Both the position numbers and the translations under genes were made by a program. From Sphingobacterium bovisgrunnientis (GTDB taxonomy: Bacteria; Bacteroidota; Bacteroidia; Sphingobacteriales; Sphingobacteriaceae), in assembly GCF_009829085.1 (NCBI RefSeq), contig NZ_WUQY01000007.1, positions 1 to 64,000 of the forward strand: 64,000 bases of DNA, given 5' to 3'. A model generated the notes under the pieces. That model was not told the DNA's origin and ran no database searches. It worked only from the letters and a program-made list of their open reading frames with translations. Positions 42,356 through 52,269 of the stretch are shown one piece after another (within the stretch, counting starts at the first letter, position 1; the number at the start of each line of letters is the position of its first letter).

Positions 42356-42386
42356 CAAAGGTAGACTAATAATTTATAAATGCAAA
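42356..42386 (-). promoter_or_regulatory. Bacteroidota-type promoter of the phe/aro operon
   Basis: On the minus strand TTTG (42386-42383) is followed by exactly 19 nt and TACCTTTG (42363-42356). The inferred start is near 42349, about 12 nt before the leader ORF. It matches the tRNA promoters in spacing. Confidence 0.85.
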
Positions 42387-42387
42387 A

Positions 42388-42737
42388 TATTTTATTAAAA
42401 AATGTTTTTTCATATCATTTATTAGGGTAAAAATTGACGTTTTTTTAAACATAAAAATCACTATATTTTTATTGAAAATAATGTATAAATTCATTCATTT
42501 AATTTAAAAATGTGCCTTAATTGTGATTTTAAATGAGTTTATAGATTTTTTTAATGAATTTTATTTGTCTAATTATTATATAAAAAATAGGCTTATTTTT
42601 TGATTAATTTTTAATCATTTTTTGGTTGAAAAATATCGTAAATTGAATGATAATTTGTCGATTATATAGCTGATTTTTACGATATGTCTAATTCAATTTT
42701 ATTTGATATAATTGTAATCGTAAAAAAAAGTTGTTAT
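42388..42737. other. AT-rich divergent spacer
   Basis: About 350 bp of very AT-rich, low-complexity DNA between the phe/aro promoter and the DMT transporter gene. An 8-bp inverted repeat (ATCGTAAA, near 42634, with TTTACGAT near 42675) lies just before the transporter. I see no gene in it. Confidence 0.5.
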
Positions 42738-43595
42738 ATGATATATGTTTTGATAAGTGTCTGTTGTAGTGTAATCGTTGGTGTACTTATAAAGATAGCT
42801 AGGCAAAGGCAAGTCGATGTACAACAGTTGGTACTATGGAATTATCCTACAACGGTATTACTGACTTATTTCCTGTTTGATCCATCGTTGGCCGGTTTGA
42901 ATTGGACAAAATTACCTTATCAATTCTATATTCCATTAAGCATACTTTTACCCACCTTGTTTATTTTTATCGCACTGGCTGTAAAATACAGTGGTATTGT
43001 GAAGACAGATGTAGCTCAACGCATGTCTTTGTTTGTTCCATTAATTGCATCCTTTGTTCTTTTTAAGGAGGTAATACATCTTAATAAAATTATAGGTATT
43101 GTGATAGGTTTGGTCGCGGTAGGCTGTTCAGTCGGCTGGACAAAGAAATCATACACCAATACATCAACTAACTCCATATATCCAATAATAGTTTTCGTGG
43201 GTATGGGATTTATAGATATATTATTCAAACAAATAGCGCAATACAAGGAAATCCCATATACCACATCGATGTTTGTTGTTTTTATTGGAGCTATGCTGTT
43301 TGCTGCGCTGATCTTAGCATATAAAGTTGGTTGGAAAAAGGATTCGTTGGATAAATCGGCAATTGTTTGGGGATTGATTTTGGGTTTGTTTAACTTTGCA
43401 AATATTTATTATTACATGAAGGCACACCGAGCAATTTCGGAGAATCCATCCATAGTTTTTACAGCTATGAATGTAGGTGTTATCGTTTTGGGAAGTTTAG
43501 TGGGAGTTTTTATGTTTAATGAAAAGTTGAGCTTTACCAACAAAATAGGTTTGGTATTGGCTGTAATTTCTATTTTATTAATTGCATACCTGTGA
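42738..43595 (+). CDS. DMT/EamA-type transporter, 285 aa
   Basis: About ten hydrophobic helices in two related halves, typical of drug/metabolite transporters. The start is probably ATG 42738 (MIYVLISVCC), because the in-frame ATG 42684 would place a polar 18-residue extension before the first helix. Substrate unknown; members of the family export amino acids or metabolites. It overlaps the YigZ gene by 4 bp (GTGA) and is divergent from the phe/aro operon, which makes an aromatic amino-acid link conceivable but unsupported. Confidence 0.88.
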   Translation: MIYVLISVCCSVIVGVLIKIARQRQVDVQQLVLWNYPTTVLLTYFLFDPSLAGLNWTKLPYQFYIPLSILLPTLFIFIALAVKYSGIVKTDVAQRMSLFVPLIASFVLFKEVIHLNKIIGIVIGLVAVGCSVGWTKKSYTNTSTNSIYPIIVFVGMGFIDILFKQIAQYKEIPYTTSMFVVFIGAMLFAALILAYKVGWKKDSLDKSAIVWGLILGLFNFANIYYYMKAHRAISENPSIVFTAMNVGVIVLGSLVGVFMFNEKLSFTNKIGLVLAVISILLIAYL

Positions 43596-44209
43596 GTTTA
43601 TTTGAAGATACGTATTTTACAATTGAGGAAACTGCGGAAGGAATTTTCCGTGACAAGGGAAGTAAATTTATAGCTTATGCTTATCCTTTTAAGGATGAAA
43701 ATAAGCTCAAAGAAATTATTGCTGAACTAAAATCTTTGCATCCAAAGGCTAGACACCATTGTTGGGCGTATCGCTTGTCTCCAGATCGGACGGTTTTTCG
43801 TCTCAATGATGATGGTGAACCATCAGGAACTGCAGGTAGACCAATACTAAATGTCTTATTATCCAAAGACGTTACAAATATTCTCGTAGTCGTAGTTCGT
43901 TATTTCGGGGGAACATTATTGGGCGTACCTGGCCTAATTAATGCCTACAAAACTGCTGCACAAGAAGCTTTGGCAAATGCAGTAATTGTTGAGAAGACTG
44001 TAAATGATGTTTATCAAATAGATTTTGAATATTTGGTTATGAATGATGTAATGCGCATCGTCAAGGATGAAAATATCACTGTATTAGACCAACAATTTGA
44101 TAATGCGTGCACCATGACAGTTGAAATGCGCAAAATGCAAGTAAATTCATTTGTGACCAAAATGGAAAAAGTCGAAGGGACTAAATTTAATTACTTGCGA
44201 ACTTTATAG
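43592..44209 (+). CDS. YigZ/IMPACT family protein, 205 aa
   Basis: Starts with GTG overlapping the transporter stop. The IMPACT-type N-terminal domain (1-125) has the motifs GSKFIAYAYPF, HHCWAYRL, NDDGEPSGTAGRPIL and VVVRYFGGTLLGVPGLI. The C-terminal part is a small ferredoxin-like DUF1949-type domain. Conserved in bacteria; proposed to act in translation-related regulation, exact function unresolved. Confidence 0.92.
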   Translation: MSLFEDTYFTIEETAEGIFRDKGSKFIAYAYPFKDENKLKEIIAELKSLHPKARHHCWAYRLSPDRTVFRLNDDGEPSGTAGRPILNVLLSKDVTNILVVVVRYFGGTLLGVPGLINAYKTAAQEALANAVIVEKTVNDVYQIDFEYLVMNDVMRIVKDENITVLDQQFDNACTMTVEMRKMQVNSFVTKMEKVEGTKFNYLRTL

Positions 44210-44213
44210 TAAT

Positions 44214-45485
44214 TTAATTCGGTGAAAGTCCTTTTCTTGTCGAATCAAATTTTAAAAGAATAAACAATAATATCGTAAAGCTCCACAAAGATGACCCACC
44301 GTAGCTAATAAAAGGCAATGGAATCCCAATTACTGGTACAATCCCAATTGTCATCCCAATATTAATAAAGAAGTGGAAAAATAGGATAGAAGCGACTCCG
44401 TAGGCATATACCCGAGCAAATGTAGTTCGTTGCCGTTCGGCGATATGAATGATTCGCATGAGTAAGAAGATGTAAATTGCTATTACAGTCACTGAACCTA
44501 CGAATCCCCATTCTTCACCTACCGTACAAAAAATAAAATCTGTACTTTGTTCTGGGACAAAATTGTACTTGGTTTGTGTACCCTGAAGATAGCCTTTTCC
44601 AAATATTTTACCAGAGCCAATAGCAATCTTAGATTGATTTAGGTTATAACCTTGACCTTTTGGGTCATCCATTTTACCTAAAATAATATCAATACGATTT
44701 CGCTGATGAGATTGCAATACATTTTCATAGGCAAAATCCACACTAAGTACATATATACTTGCAACAGCGAAAATAACACCTATATCAATCAAATACTTTC
44801 GTTTTTTGCCAAGAAGAAATATAAATATTACACACACGGCAGCTATAATTCCAATGAGTATCCATTGATTGATCAACAATGCCATAATGAAGAGTAAAAT
44901 AGCTAATCCACCAAAAATAAGTAGTTTGGTACTCACATAGCCTTCTCTATAGAAAACGAAAATTAACGAAAAGAATGCCAACGCAGAGCCTGTATCTGGT
45001 TGTAGCATAACCAAAAAAACCGGAAATAGTACAATACAAGCACCAACTACTAAGCCTTTTAATGTAGGGTTTTTGTTAGTCTGGGTATTTAAAAAGTATG
45101 CTAGAAGTAGACAGGTTGCTAATTTTCCAAATTCGGAAGGTTGTAAACGAAAGCTTCCTATTGGAATCCAAGCCTGATTTCCTCCAACATTTCGACCAAC
45201 GACCAATACAGCAACTAATAACAGCACAACTACGATATAAATAAAAGGTGTGGCTGAAATAAAGAATCTTTGGTCGATTATTAGTATACTAAATCCAATG
45301 ATTAAAGCTGTGAAAATATAGATCGATTGCTTCCCATAATTCGTAGCCATGCTAAATAATCCCGGGTTTTCGGGGTCATAAACTGCAGCATGTATATTGA
45401 ACCAGCCAATAAGACACAAGACCAACCATATTAAAATGGTTATCCAATCAATTCTACCCAAAAATCCTTTCTTATCGTTGTTCAT
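44214..45485 (-). CDS. rodA: Rod-shape determining SEDS protein RodA, 423 aa
   Basis: A SEDS glycosyltransferase that polymerises lipid II for side-wall peptidoglycan together with PBP2. About ten membrane helices, with SEDS hallmarks PSEFGKLATCLLLAYF, LQPDTGSAL, EQSTDFIFCTVGEEWGF and PLPFISYGGSSLW. The start overlaps the pbp2 gene by 14 bp. Last gene of the mreB-mreC-mreD-pbp2-rodA series. Confidence 0.96.
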   Translation of the reverse strand: MNNDKKGFLGRIDWITILIWLVLCLIGWFNIHAAVYDPENPGLFSMATNYGKQSIYIFTALIIGFSILIIDQRFFISATPFIYIVVVLLLVAVLVVGRNVGGNQAWIPIGSFRLQPSEFGKLATCLLLAYFLNTQTNKNPTLKGLVVGACIVLFPVFLVMLQPDTGSALAFFSLIFVFYREGYVSTKLLIFGGLAILLFIMALLINQWILIGIIAAVCVIFIFLLGKKRKYLIDIGVIFAVASIYVLSVDFAYENVLQSHQRNRIDIILGKMDDPKGQGYNLNQSKIAIGSGKIFGKGYLQGTQTKYNFVPEQSTDFIFCTVGEEWGFVGSVTVIAIYIFLLMRIIHIAERQRTTFARVYAYGVASILFFHFFINIGMTIGIVPVIGIPLPFISYGGSSLWSFTILLFILLKFDSTRKGLSPN

Positions 45486-47451
45486 AGTTTCTTCTCACTT
45501 GGCTGTGATGAACCAATATATTGCCGCTATTTGTCTTGTGATTAGCAGCTTGTTTAGTTGTTCCAGTTGAACCTTTAGTGTTATTTGTGCTGTCTTGTTT
45601 TTGCTTAACCTGTGGTTTTACTTCTTTAGTTTTTACTTTAGGTAAAATAACGGCATTCATTACACGATCTTGAATATGTTTTGGCAAGCTAATGGTATCG
45701 CGAATATATTTTTCAATAATCATACTTGCAATTGGAGCCGCCCAAGTACCGCCATAACCAGCATTTTCAACGAATACAGCTATCGCAATTTTCGGATTAT
45801 CTCTTGGTGCAAAAGCAAAATAAACAGCATGATTTTCACCGTGTGGATTCTGTACAGTTCCTGTTTTACCACACATCTCTATTCCCGGAATTTTTGAAGC
45901 AGCAGCTGTACCCGAGGAAACCGCTCGACTCATTCCTTCGATTACTGGTTCAAAGTGCTTCGAATCTACACCAGCCCAAATCTTCTCCGTAAATTCTTTT
46001 TTAATAATCTTTTTTTCACCTATGCCTTTTATAAGATGAGGTCTATAATAATATCCTCGATTGGCAACAATCGCCGTGACATTCGCCATTTGCAACGGAG
46101 TAATACCTAATTGCCCCTGACCAATCGATTGTGATATATTGTAACTCGAAGTCCATTTATTGCTACCGAAATTCTTCGTATAATATTCTGCGGAATATAC
46201 GTTACCACCTTTTTCACCTGGTAAATCAATGCCTAATGGTTGTCCAAGGCCAAATTGTAATAATCCATCGCGCCATAAATCATATGCCTGATATGTTGGC
46301 ATCCCACGTTTGTCCAACATATGCGCATATACATAACCATAGTATGTATTACAAGACTTTTGGATAGATCTGACTAGATCAGTGGGACCGTCAACGTGTG
46401 TACATCGCATAATCGCATTTCGACCATAGCGATATCCTCCTGGGCAATTAAAAATTGTTTGGGGCGTAATAAGTCCTGCCTGTTGTGCAGTAAGTGCGGC
46501 TACTACTTTGAAAATTGATCCAGGAGGGTAGGAAGCCTGTATGGGGCGATTGAACATAGGCTTATAAGGATCATGAAGCATTTTCATGTAATTGTTGCCT
46601 CTTTCACGACCTACCATAAGATTTGGATTGTAGCTTGGGCTACTTACGTAAGTTAAAATCTCACCTGTCGAAGGCTCAATGGCAACAACTGATCCCAATT
46701 TATTCCGCATCAATTTTTCAGCAAGAAGTTGTACTTCTTTATCCAATGAAGAGATTAATCCTTCTCCCGAAATAGCTAATGTATCGTATTTCCCGTCCAT
46801 GAATGCACCTTGCGGACGATTCAAAGCATCCACCATTTGGTTTTTTACACCACGCGTGCCTCGTAACAATTCCTCATAAGAACGTTCGACACCCGATGCA
46901 CCAATATAATCCCCCGATCGGTAAAATCCATTTGAACGCTCTATATCTTTATCGTTTACTTCTTGAATGTAACCTAAAAACTGTGCTGCTACACTATCTG
47001 GATAAGTACGTATATTTCGATCCACTGTGTAAAATCCATGAAACTTGTCCATATGTTCTTGGAGTATAGCAAAAGTTTCCTTGGGAATTAATTTTTCGAA
47101 AAGAGAAGCTCGATATGGCGAATGATCACGCGCCTTTTTCATACGTTTATCAAATCCCTCTTTATCAATTCCAATCAGTTGGCAAAGCAATGCCGTATCA
47201 ATATTTTTTGCCTCCCTAGGTGTAACCATAAGGTCATAGACAGGTTCATTTTGAACTAAAATTTCACCATTACGATCCAAAATAACTCCTCGAGCTGGGT
47301 ATTCTATTACTTTACGTAAGACATTGTTATTGGCTGATAATAAATAGGAATCATCGATTATTTGCAAATAAAATAATCGTGCTACTAACGTAATTGCTAT
47401 AATGAGGATGATTCCCTGAATAACATATTTTCTCTCAAAAAAACTATTCAT
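45472..47451 (-). CDS. mrdA: Penicillin-binding protein 2, 659 aa
   Basis: A bitopic class B transpeptidase for lateral wall synthesis. One N-terminal membrane helix (about 11-28) is followed by a PBP dimerisation domain (RGVILDRNGEILVQNEPVYDL) and the transpeptidase domain. The active-site Ser is in PPGSIFKVVAAL (SxxK), SCN lies in KSCNTYYG, and KTG lies in CGKTGTVQNP. A Lys/Thr/Gln-rich tail of about 60 residues follows. Coupled to mreD upstream and rodA downstream. Confidence 0.96.
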   Translation of the reverse strand: MNSFFERKYVIQGIILIIAITLVARLFYLQIIDDSYLLSANNNVLRKVIEYPARGVILDRNGEILVQNEPVYDLMVTPREAKNIDTALLCQLIGIDKEGFDKRMKKARDHSPYRASLFEKLIPKETFAILQEHMDKFHGFYTVDRNIRTYPDSVAAQFLGYIQEVNDKDIERSNGFYRSGDYIGASGVERSYEELLRGTRGVKNQMVDALNRPQGAFMDGKYDTLAISGEGLISSLDKEVQLLAEKLMRNKLGSVVAIEPSTGEILTYVSSPSYNPNLMVGRERGNNYMKMLHDPYKPMFNRPIQASYPPGSIFKVVAALTAQQAGLITPQTIFNCPGGYRYGRNAIMRCTHVDGPTDLVRSIQKSCNTYYGYVYAHMLDKRGMPTYQAYDLWRDGLLQFGLGQPLGIDLPGEKGGNVYSAEYYTKNFGSNKWTSSYNISQSIGQGQLGITPLQMANVTAIVANRGYYYRPHLIKGIGEKKIIKKEFTEKIWAGVDSKHFEPVIEGMSRAVSSGTAAASKIPGIEMCGKTGTVQNPHGENHAVYFAFAPRDNPKIAIAVFVENAGYGGTWAAPIASMIIEKYIRDTISLPKHIQDRVMNAVILPKVKTKEVKPQVKQKQDSTNNTKGSTGTTKQAANHKTNSGNILVHHSQVRRNYEQR

Positions 47452-47464
47452 GATTCATCGAAGT

Positions 47465-47989
47465 TTAATTTATTACACGTGATTTTTTATGATAAGTCAA
47501 TAGACTTATTACAAAAATAAGGACTAATGTGAATATAGAGCTAAATGCAATACTTAGCACTGTCTGTATAAAGTTATGGAATGAAAAGGCTTCCACAAAA
47601 AACAATATTACGTGATGAATGAGAATAGAAAGCGAAATATAAGTTAAATACCATTTAAAGCCCATGTTTCCCCACGACGGTGTATTAAAGGATTCTTGTT
47701 CGTCTAATTCTATGGTAATTTTGTGAAAGAATATCCTGAAAAAAGCAAGTGCAACACAGGTTGCTGCATGAATTCCTATACTATCGTAAAATGCATCAAT
47801 GCTTAATCCCGTCAAAAATGCCAATACGTAAAGCAGAATATTCGGAATTCCGATGGGTAGTAGCAGAACGATTAAAATATAAGGGAATGCTACTGCTAGA
47901 TTGTAATAGCCTATATTCTTTAATACTGCAACCTGAATAAGGATCAACACTAAAAATCGAATAATATTGAAAAGTACAATTTTAGCCAT
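47465..47989 (-). CDS. mreD: Rod-shape determining protein MreD, 174 aa
   Basis: A hydrophobic protein with about five membrane helices, in the standard position between mreC and pbp2. It starts 8 bp inside the end of mreC. MreD links MreC and PBP2 in the elongation machinery. The low sequence similarity typical for MreD makes the call depend mainly on context. Confidence 0.85.
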   Translation of the reverse strand: MAKIVLFNIIRFLVLILIQVAVLKNIGYYNLAVAFPYILIVLLLPIGIPNILLYVLAFLTGLSIDAFYDSIGIHAATCVALAFFRIFFHKITIELDEQESFNTPSWGNMGFKWYLTYISLSILIHHVILFFVEAFSFHNFIQTVLSIAFSSIFTLVLIFVISLLTYHKKSRVIN

Positions 47990-48827
47990 CGTTTTGCTCG
48001 CTTAATGTTTCTAATTCTACCTTTTCTTTAGCCAATTTGTCTTTGACAATATATACATGTGTCAGTTTTTCAAATTTAGTTGTCAGTAATATTCGTACAT
48101 CCTTGAATGATCCTCCAGATACAATATCTGTTTGCACAATATAACCCACCTTTATGCCTTTAGGAAATTTCGATGAAAAACCAGATGTATAAATTGGCTG
48201 TCCAACATATAATTTTACATGATTAGGAATATCTCTAACCATAGCAAATCTTGATTCGGTATTGTCACCCCACACCAATGAACCAAATGCTGACGACGTA
48301 GAGTCTATCGAAACTGAAATTTTCTCAGTTTTGTGCAGCAACGATTTAATTGTACTAAAATTAGGTGAGACATTCAAAACCGTGCCTACCACGCCAGTAG
48401 ATGAGATAACGCCCATATCTTTTTGAATTCCATCACGTGATCCTTTGTTAATAGTAATATAATTGTTTTTCTGGTGTACACTATTATTTACAACAGAAGC
48501 AACTATGAATTCATAACGACTAGGATTGTCAAGTGAGTCGGTATTCAAAGCTTCAAAAAGGGTATCTCTACTTCTTAATTCTTGCAGTTGATGTCTAAGA
48601 AGTGCATTTTCATCCAAAAGATCTTTATTAGATTCTGCCAAATGCATATATTCTTTCCAAGAATTGAATTTTGTAAAAAAAGATCCAACAATTAAATTTG
48701 AGGAGTTGATGAAAGAGGAACGCTGGTAATTGTTATTGTTAACAACCAAAGCTAAAGCTGACACGAAAAATAGTATAAACCAAAAAAAGGCATTATATCG
48801 GACCAAGAAAAGCCACAGATTTTTCAT
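47982..48827 (-). CDS. mreC: Rod-shape determining protein MreC, 281 aa
   Basis: One membrane helix (about 12-28), then a coiled-coil region (MHLAESNKDLLDENALLRHQLQELRSRD) and the beta-barrel MreC core (VVNNSVHQKNNYITINKGSRDGI, GVISSTGVVGTVLNV). A periplasmic scaffold of the elongasome that binds PBP2. Directly downstream of mreB. Confidence 0.95.
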   Translation of the reverse strand: MKNLWLFLVRYNAFFWFILFFVSALALVVNNNNYQRSSFINSSNLIVGSFFTKFNSWKEYMHLAESNKDLLDENALLRHQLQELRSRDTLFEALNTDSLDNPSRYEFIVASVVNNSVHQKNNYITINKGSRDGIQKDMGVISSTGVVGTVLNVSPNFSTIKSLLHKTEKISVSIDSTSSAFGSLVWGDNTESRFAMVRDIPNHVKLYVGQPIYTSGFSSKFPKGIKVGYIVQTDIVSGGSFKDVRILLTTKFEKLTHVYIVKDKLAKEKVELETLSEQNDG

Positions 48828-48929
48828 GTATTGTTGTTGACTAAAAGTTTAATTTACTATTAACAAATACGCGATATAGAAGAAGTTTTACTTATCTATA
48901 TCGCGCTTAAATATCTTATATCGAAATGA

Positions 48930-49952
48930 TTATTGCATTAAGAATTTGAATCTTCCAATGTTTTTCAATGCAATACCGGTACCACGAACAACCGCGCGAA
49001 GAGGATCTTCAGCGACATGGACAGGCAATTTCGTTTTTGCTTGGATACGTTTGTCTAAACCTCTTAATAAAGCTCCACCACCAGTCAAATAAATACCAGT
49101 TTGATAAATGTCAGCTGACAATTCTGGAGGAGTAATTTCTAAAGCTTTTAAAATTGCTTCTTCGATTTTCGAAATCGATTTGTCCAAACAGTGCGCAATT
49201 TCTGTATATGAAACTGTGATTTGTTTTGGGATACCCGTCATCAAATCACGACCTTGAACTGCAAAATCCGCTGGTGGATCTGAAAGCTCTGGAAGAGCAG
49301 CACCAACTTCGATTTTGATTTTTTCAGCCGTACGATCACCGATCATAATATTGTGTTGACGGCGAATATATTGTACGATATCTGAGTCAAAATTGTCACC
49401 AGCTACGCGAATAGATTGGTCACATACGATTCCTGATAATGCAATTACTGCGATTTCAGTAGTACCGCCACCGATATCAATAATCATATTTCCTACAGGC
49501 TCCTCTACATCGATACCAATACCCACAGCAGCAGCCATTGGTTCATGGATAAGATATACTTCTTTCGCTCCAGCAATTTCAGCAGAGTCACGCACAGCAC
49601 GTTTTTCTACTTCTGTAATTCCTGAAGGAATACATACTACCATTCGTAAAGAAGGGAAGAACCAAGATTTACCATTGTTAACTAGCTTAACCATGCCGCG
49701 TATAAGTGCTTCAGCAGCAGTAAAATCTGCAATAACACCATCGCGTAAAGGTCTAACTGTTTTTATATTGTCATGTGTTTTACCCTCCATTTGCATCGCT
49801 TGTCTACCAATAGCAATTACTTTATTGGTAGTGCGGTCAAATGCCACTATTGAAGGTTCATCCACTACTACTTTGTCGTTATGTATAATTAGGGTGTTTG
49901 CCGTCCCCAAGTCAATCGCAACTTCTTGCGTAAACCAATTGAATAAACCCAT
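48930..49952 (-). CDS. mreB: Bacterial actin MreB, 340 aa
   Basis: An actin-like ATPase forming membrane-associated filaments that position the elongation complex. Phosphate 1 motif DLGTANTLIIHN near 13-24, phosphate 2 IIDIGGGTTEIAV near 157-169 and the adenosine motif TGGGALLRGLDKRI (about 289-302). An amphipathic N-terminus (MGLFNWFTQ) fits membrane binding. First gene of the five-gene cluster, 102 bp before mreC. Confidence 0.98.
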   Translation of the reverse strand: MGLFNWFTQEVAIDLGTANTLIIHNDKVVVDEPSIVAFDRTTNKVIAIGRQAMQMEGKTHDNIKTVRPLRDGVIADFTAAEALIRGMVKLVNNGKSWFFPSLRMVVCIPSGITEVEKRAVRDSAEIAGAKEVYLIHEPMAAAVGIGIDVEEPVGNMIIDIGGGTTEIAVIALSGIVCDQSIRVAGDNFDSDIVQYIRRQHNIMIGDRTAEKIKIEVGAALPELSDPPADFAVQGRDLMTGIPKQITVSYTEIAHCLDKSISKIEEAILKALEITPPELSADIYQTGIYLTGGGALLRGLDKRIQAKTKLPVHVAEDPLRAVVRGTGIALKNIGRFKFLMQ

Positions 49953-50113
49953 TTAAAAAGTCCTGATTCTTTGTGTAAAATTTGAACAAAATTAATTAAA
50001 AAAAACTGATAATGATAGTAGGATTGCCATAAAATCCTACAATTAGTTATCTTTTTTATATTGAAATTGATATTCTATTCCTCAATGCGTATTTAACGAC
50101 TTTTGAAGCGTTT

Positions 50114-51781
50114 TTATTGTAATTGAACTTTGATATAATAGTTATGTGTATCAATTTTTAAATTATCTTTTGTTAATCCTTTAATATCAATTTTAGAAAA
50201 TTCATCTGTTAAATTTACACGCGAAGTAGGTCTATCCAATCCCAAGTGAATTGGCATTTTAAAATTTTTTACATTTGTTTTCCATCTTGCAAATACATCG
50301 CCGTTTGTTTGAAACTTAACTTCGAGTGTAGGAATGGTAGTGTTTTGAATATATTGCTCAAAAACTTTACTAAAATCATAATTTGCATGTTGAGAAACAT
50401 AATTCAAAATATCATTATAATCTACCTGTTTGTGCTTGAAATCTCTGTTCAAGCTTCTTAGAATAAATCTCCATTTAGCATCGTCGCTGATTATTGTGCG
50501 TACCATATTCCATAGTACGCCGCCTTTGACATACATATCCCCCGAACCTTCTTTATTTACGTGATAAGGACCTTGTAAAGGTGTGTCGTTTCTTATCCCC
50601 GAGCGATTTCCATAGACATATGCTTGACCAGCTTCTTTGCCGTAATGATAGTCAATGAATAACGCTTCGGAATAGTTGGTGAAGCTTTCGTGAATCCACA
50701 TATCTGCTAAATCTTTAGCTGTTATGTTATTTCCAAACCATTCGTGTCCCGACTCATGCACTACGATGAAATCCCATTTTTTTCCCCAGCCCGTGTTTGA
50801 TCCATCACGTCCCAAATAACCATTTTGATATTTATTACCATAGGCAATAGCAGATTGGTGCTCCATGCCCAGATGTGCTGTTTCCACGATTTTGTAACTG
50901 TCTTCAAAGAATGGATATGGACCAAACCAATATTCTAATGCTTCTAATGTCTCAGCTACATTCTTTTTCAAGTGGTTGATTTTTTCTGCTGTTGCATTTT
51001 CATTCAGCACATAATAATCTACATCCATCAACCCGTCTTCGGTTTTCAGCTTTTCATGGATACGTACATAATCACCAATATTTAGTGATATGTTATAGTT
51101 ATTGATAGGCTTTGTTACCCGCCAATGGTATTTTGTATAATTATTGTCTAATACTTCAGTTCTGATCAACCTACCGTTTGAAACATTCATCAAACCTTTG
51201 GGTACTGCGACCGAAATCAACATACTATCTGGCTCATCGGAAAGATGATCTTTGTTCGGCCACCAAGCACTTGCACCAAGTCCTTGCACTGCAGTAGCTA
51301 CAAAATGTTTTCCGTTGCTGTCTTTTTTCCAGTCAAATCCACCATCCCAAGGTGCTCTTGTAGCCTGAATAGGATTGCCCGAATAATACACTTTGAAAGA
51401 TTCTATTTGGTCTTTTTTGATGTGCTCTGGAAACGTCACAAAAACAGCGTTAAATTCGCGGGTAAACTTCAACTTTTTGCCTTTGTATTCAATTTTATCA
51501 ACAGATAAGTTATCAAAAAGGTCAAACTGTAATTTTTTAAAATCATTTACAGCTTTAAATTTAAATAGGTTAGAGCCTGATATAAACTTGTTTTCAAGAT
51601 CAACCTTGACATCCAGATGGTAATATTGTACATCGTAACAAGTTCGTAAAGGTGTCAATTGCCCTCTTAGGGAGTCAGCTTTTGTGTACAAGTCTTTAGC
51701 ACGCATCAATTGTGCTTTTGATGGAGATGCAATTAAGCAACATGCACACAAAAGTGCAGATGCAAGAAAAATTTTATTCAT
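50114..51781 (-). CDS. M1-family aminopeptidase, 555 aa, exported
   Basis: A signal peptide (about 1-23) precedes an N-terminal beta domain and a gluzincin catalytic domain. The zinc site HESGHEWFGNN is near residues 341-351, with the Glu ligand in WIHESFTNYSEALF, and HLGMEHQSAIAYG is the GxMEN-equivalent substrate loop. The protein lacks the long C-terminal helical domain of large M1 enzymes. Its start overlaps the thioesterase gene by 8 bp. Confidence 0.92.
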   Translation of the reverse strand: MNKIFLASALLCACCLIASPSKAQLMRAKDLYTKADSLRGQLTPLRTCYDVQYYHLDVKVDLENKFISGSNLFKFKAVNDFKKLQFDLFDNLSVDKIEYKGKKLKFTREFNAVFVTFPEHIKKDQIESFKVYYSGNPIQATRAPWDGGFDWKKDSNGKHFVATAVQGLGASAWWPNKDHLSDEPDSMLISVAVPKGLMNVSNGRLIRTEVLDNNYTKYHWRVTKPINNYNISLNIGDYVRIHEKLKTEDGLMDVDYYVLNENATAEKINHLKKNVAETLEALEYWFGPYPFFEDSYKIVETAHLGMEHQSAIAYGNKYQNGYLGRDGSNTGWGKKWDFIVVHESGHEWFGNNITAKDLADMWIHESFTNYSEALFIDYHYGKEAGQAYVYGNRSGIRNDTPLQGPYHVNKEGSGDMYVKGGVLWNMVRTIISDDAKWRFILRSLNRDFKHKQVDYNDILNYVSQHANYDFSKVFEQYIQNTTIPTLEVKFQTNGDVFARWKTNVKNFKMPIHLGLDRPTSRVNLTDEFSKIDIKGLTKDNLKIDTHNYYIKVQLQ

Positions 51782-52217
51782 TTACTTCTAAATAGTCAGG
51801 TGATTTAGGAATGTTTTGTAGTATGGGCTTCCAATTTTCAGGAAGTGAGGTTAGTTTTCTAGCGACCAAATCGAGCCATGCACCATCGACGTTCACTGTA
51901 GCAGCTATATCTCCGTTAGATTTTAGGATTTTGTGTACAAAAGAAAATCGACCATTCGAGGTGTTATATTTACTTAATTCGGTACTAACCTTAATGTATT
52001 CATCAAGTTTCACTTCACGTTTGTAGATTAGTTCTTCTCTAAATAAAATAGGACCAATTTTTTGCTTAGCAAATTCGTCTAATGATAATCCTGCCTTTGT
52101 GAGCATATTGCTTCGAGCTTGCGCACAAAAATCCGCGTATGCAGAATGCCTTAAATGACGGTTTGCGTCAATTTGAGACCATAATACCTGCCCTTCGTAA
52201 AAAATATTTTCGCCCAT
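51774..52217 (-). CDS. Acyl-CoA thioesterase, hot-dog fold, 147 aa
   Basis: A single hot-dog domain of the 4-hydroxybenzoyl-CoA/YbgC type. The N-terminal GQVLWSQIDANRHLRHSAY block contains the D-x-N-x-H catalytic loop. Length is typical. Probably hydrolyses short or medium acyl-CoAs; substrate unknown. First of a two-gene unit with the M1 peptidase. Confidence 0.88.
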   Translation of the reverse strand: MGENIFYEGQVLWSQIDANRHLRHSAYADFCAQARSNMLTKAGLSLDEFAKQKIGPILFREELIYKREVKLDEYIKVSTELSKYNTSNGRFSFVHKILKSNGDIAATVNVDGAWLDLVARKLTSLPENWKPILQNIPKSPDYLEVNE

Positions 52218-52269
52218 AATGATTAAGTGTCTTCTAAAATAGCGATTATTATTTAAACGGGCATTTATG

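Noticed and set aside
42634-42682. ATCGTAAA/TTTACGAT inverted repeat before the transporter gene as an operator
   Set aside because: Short arms separated by about 30 bp in AT-rich DNA; chance is likely.
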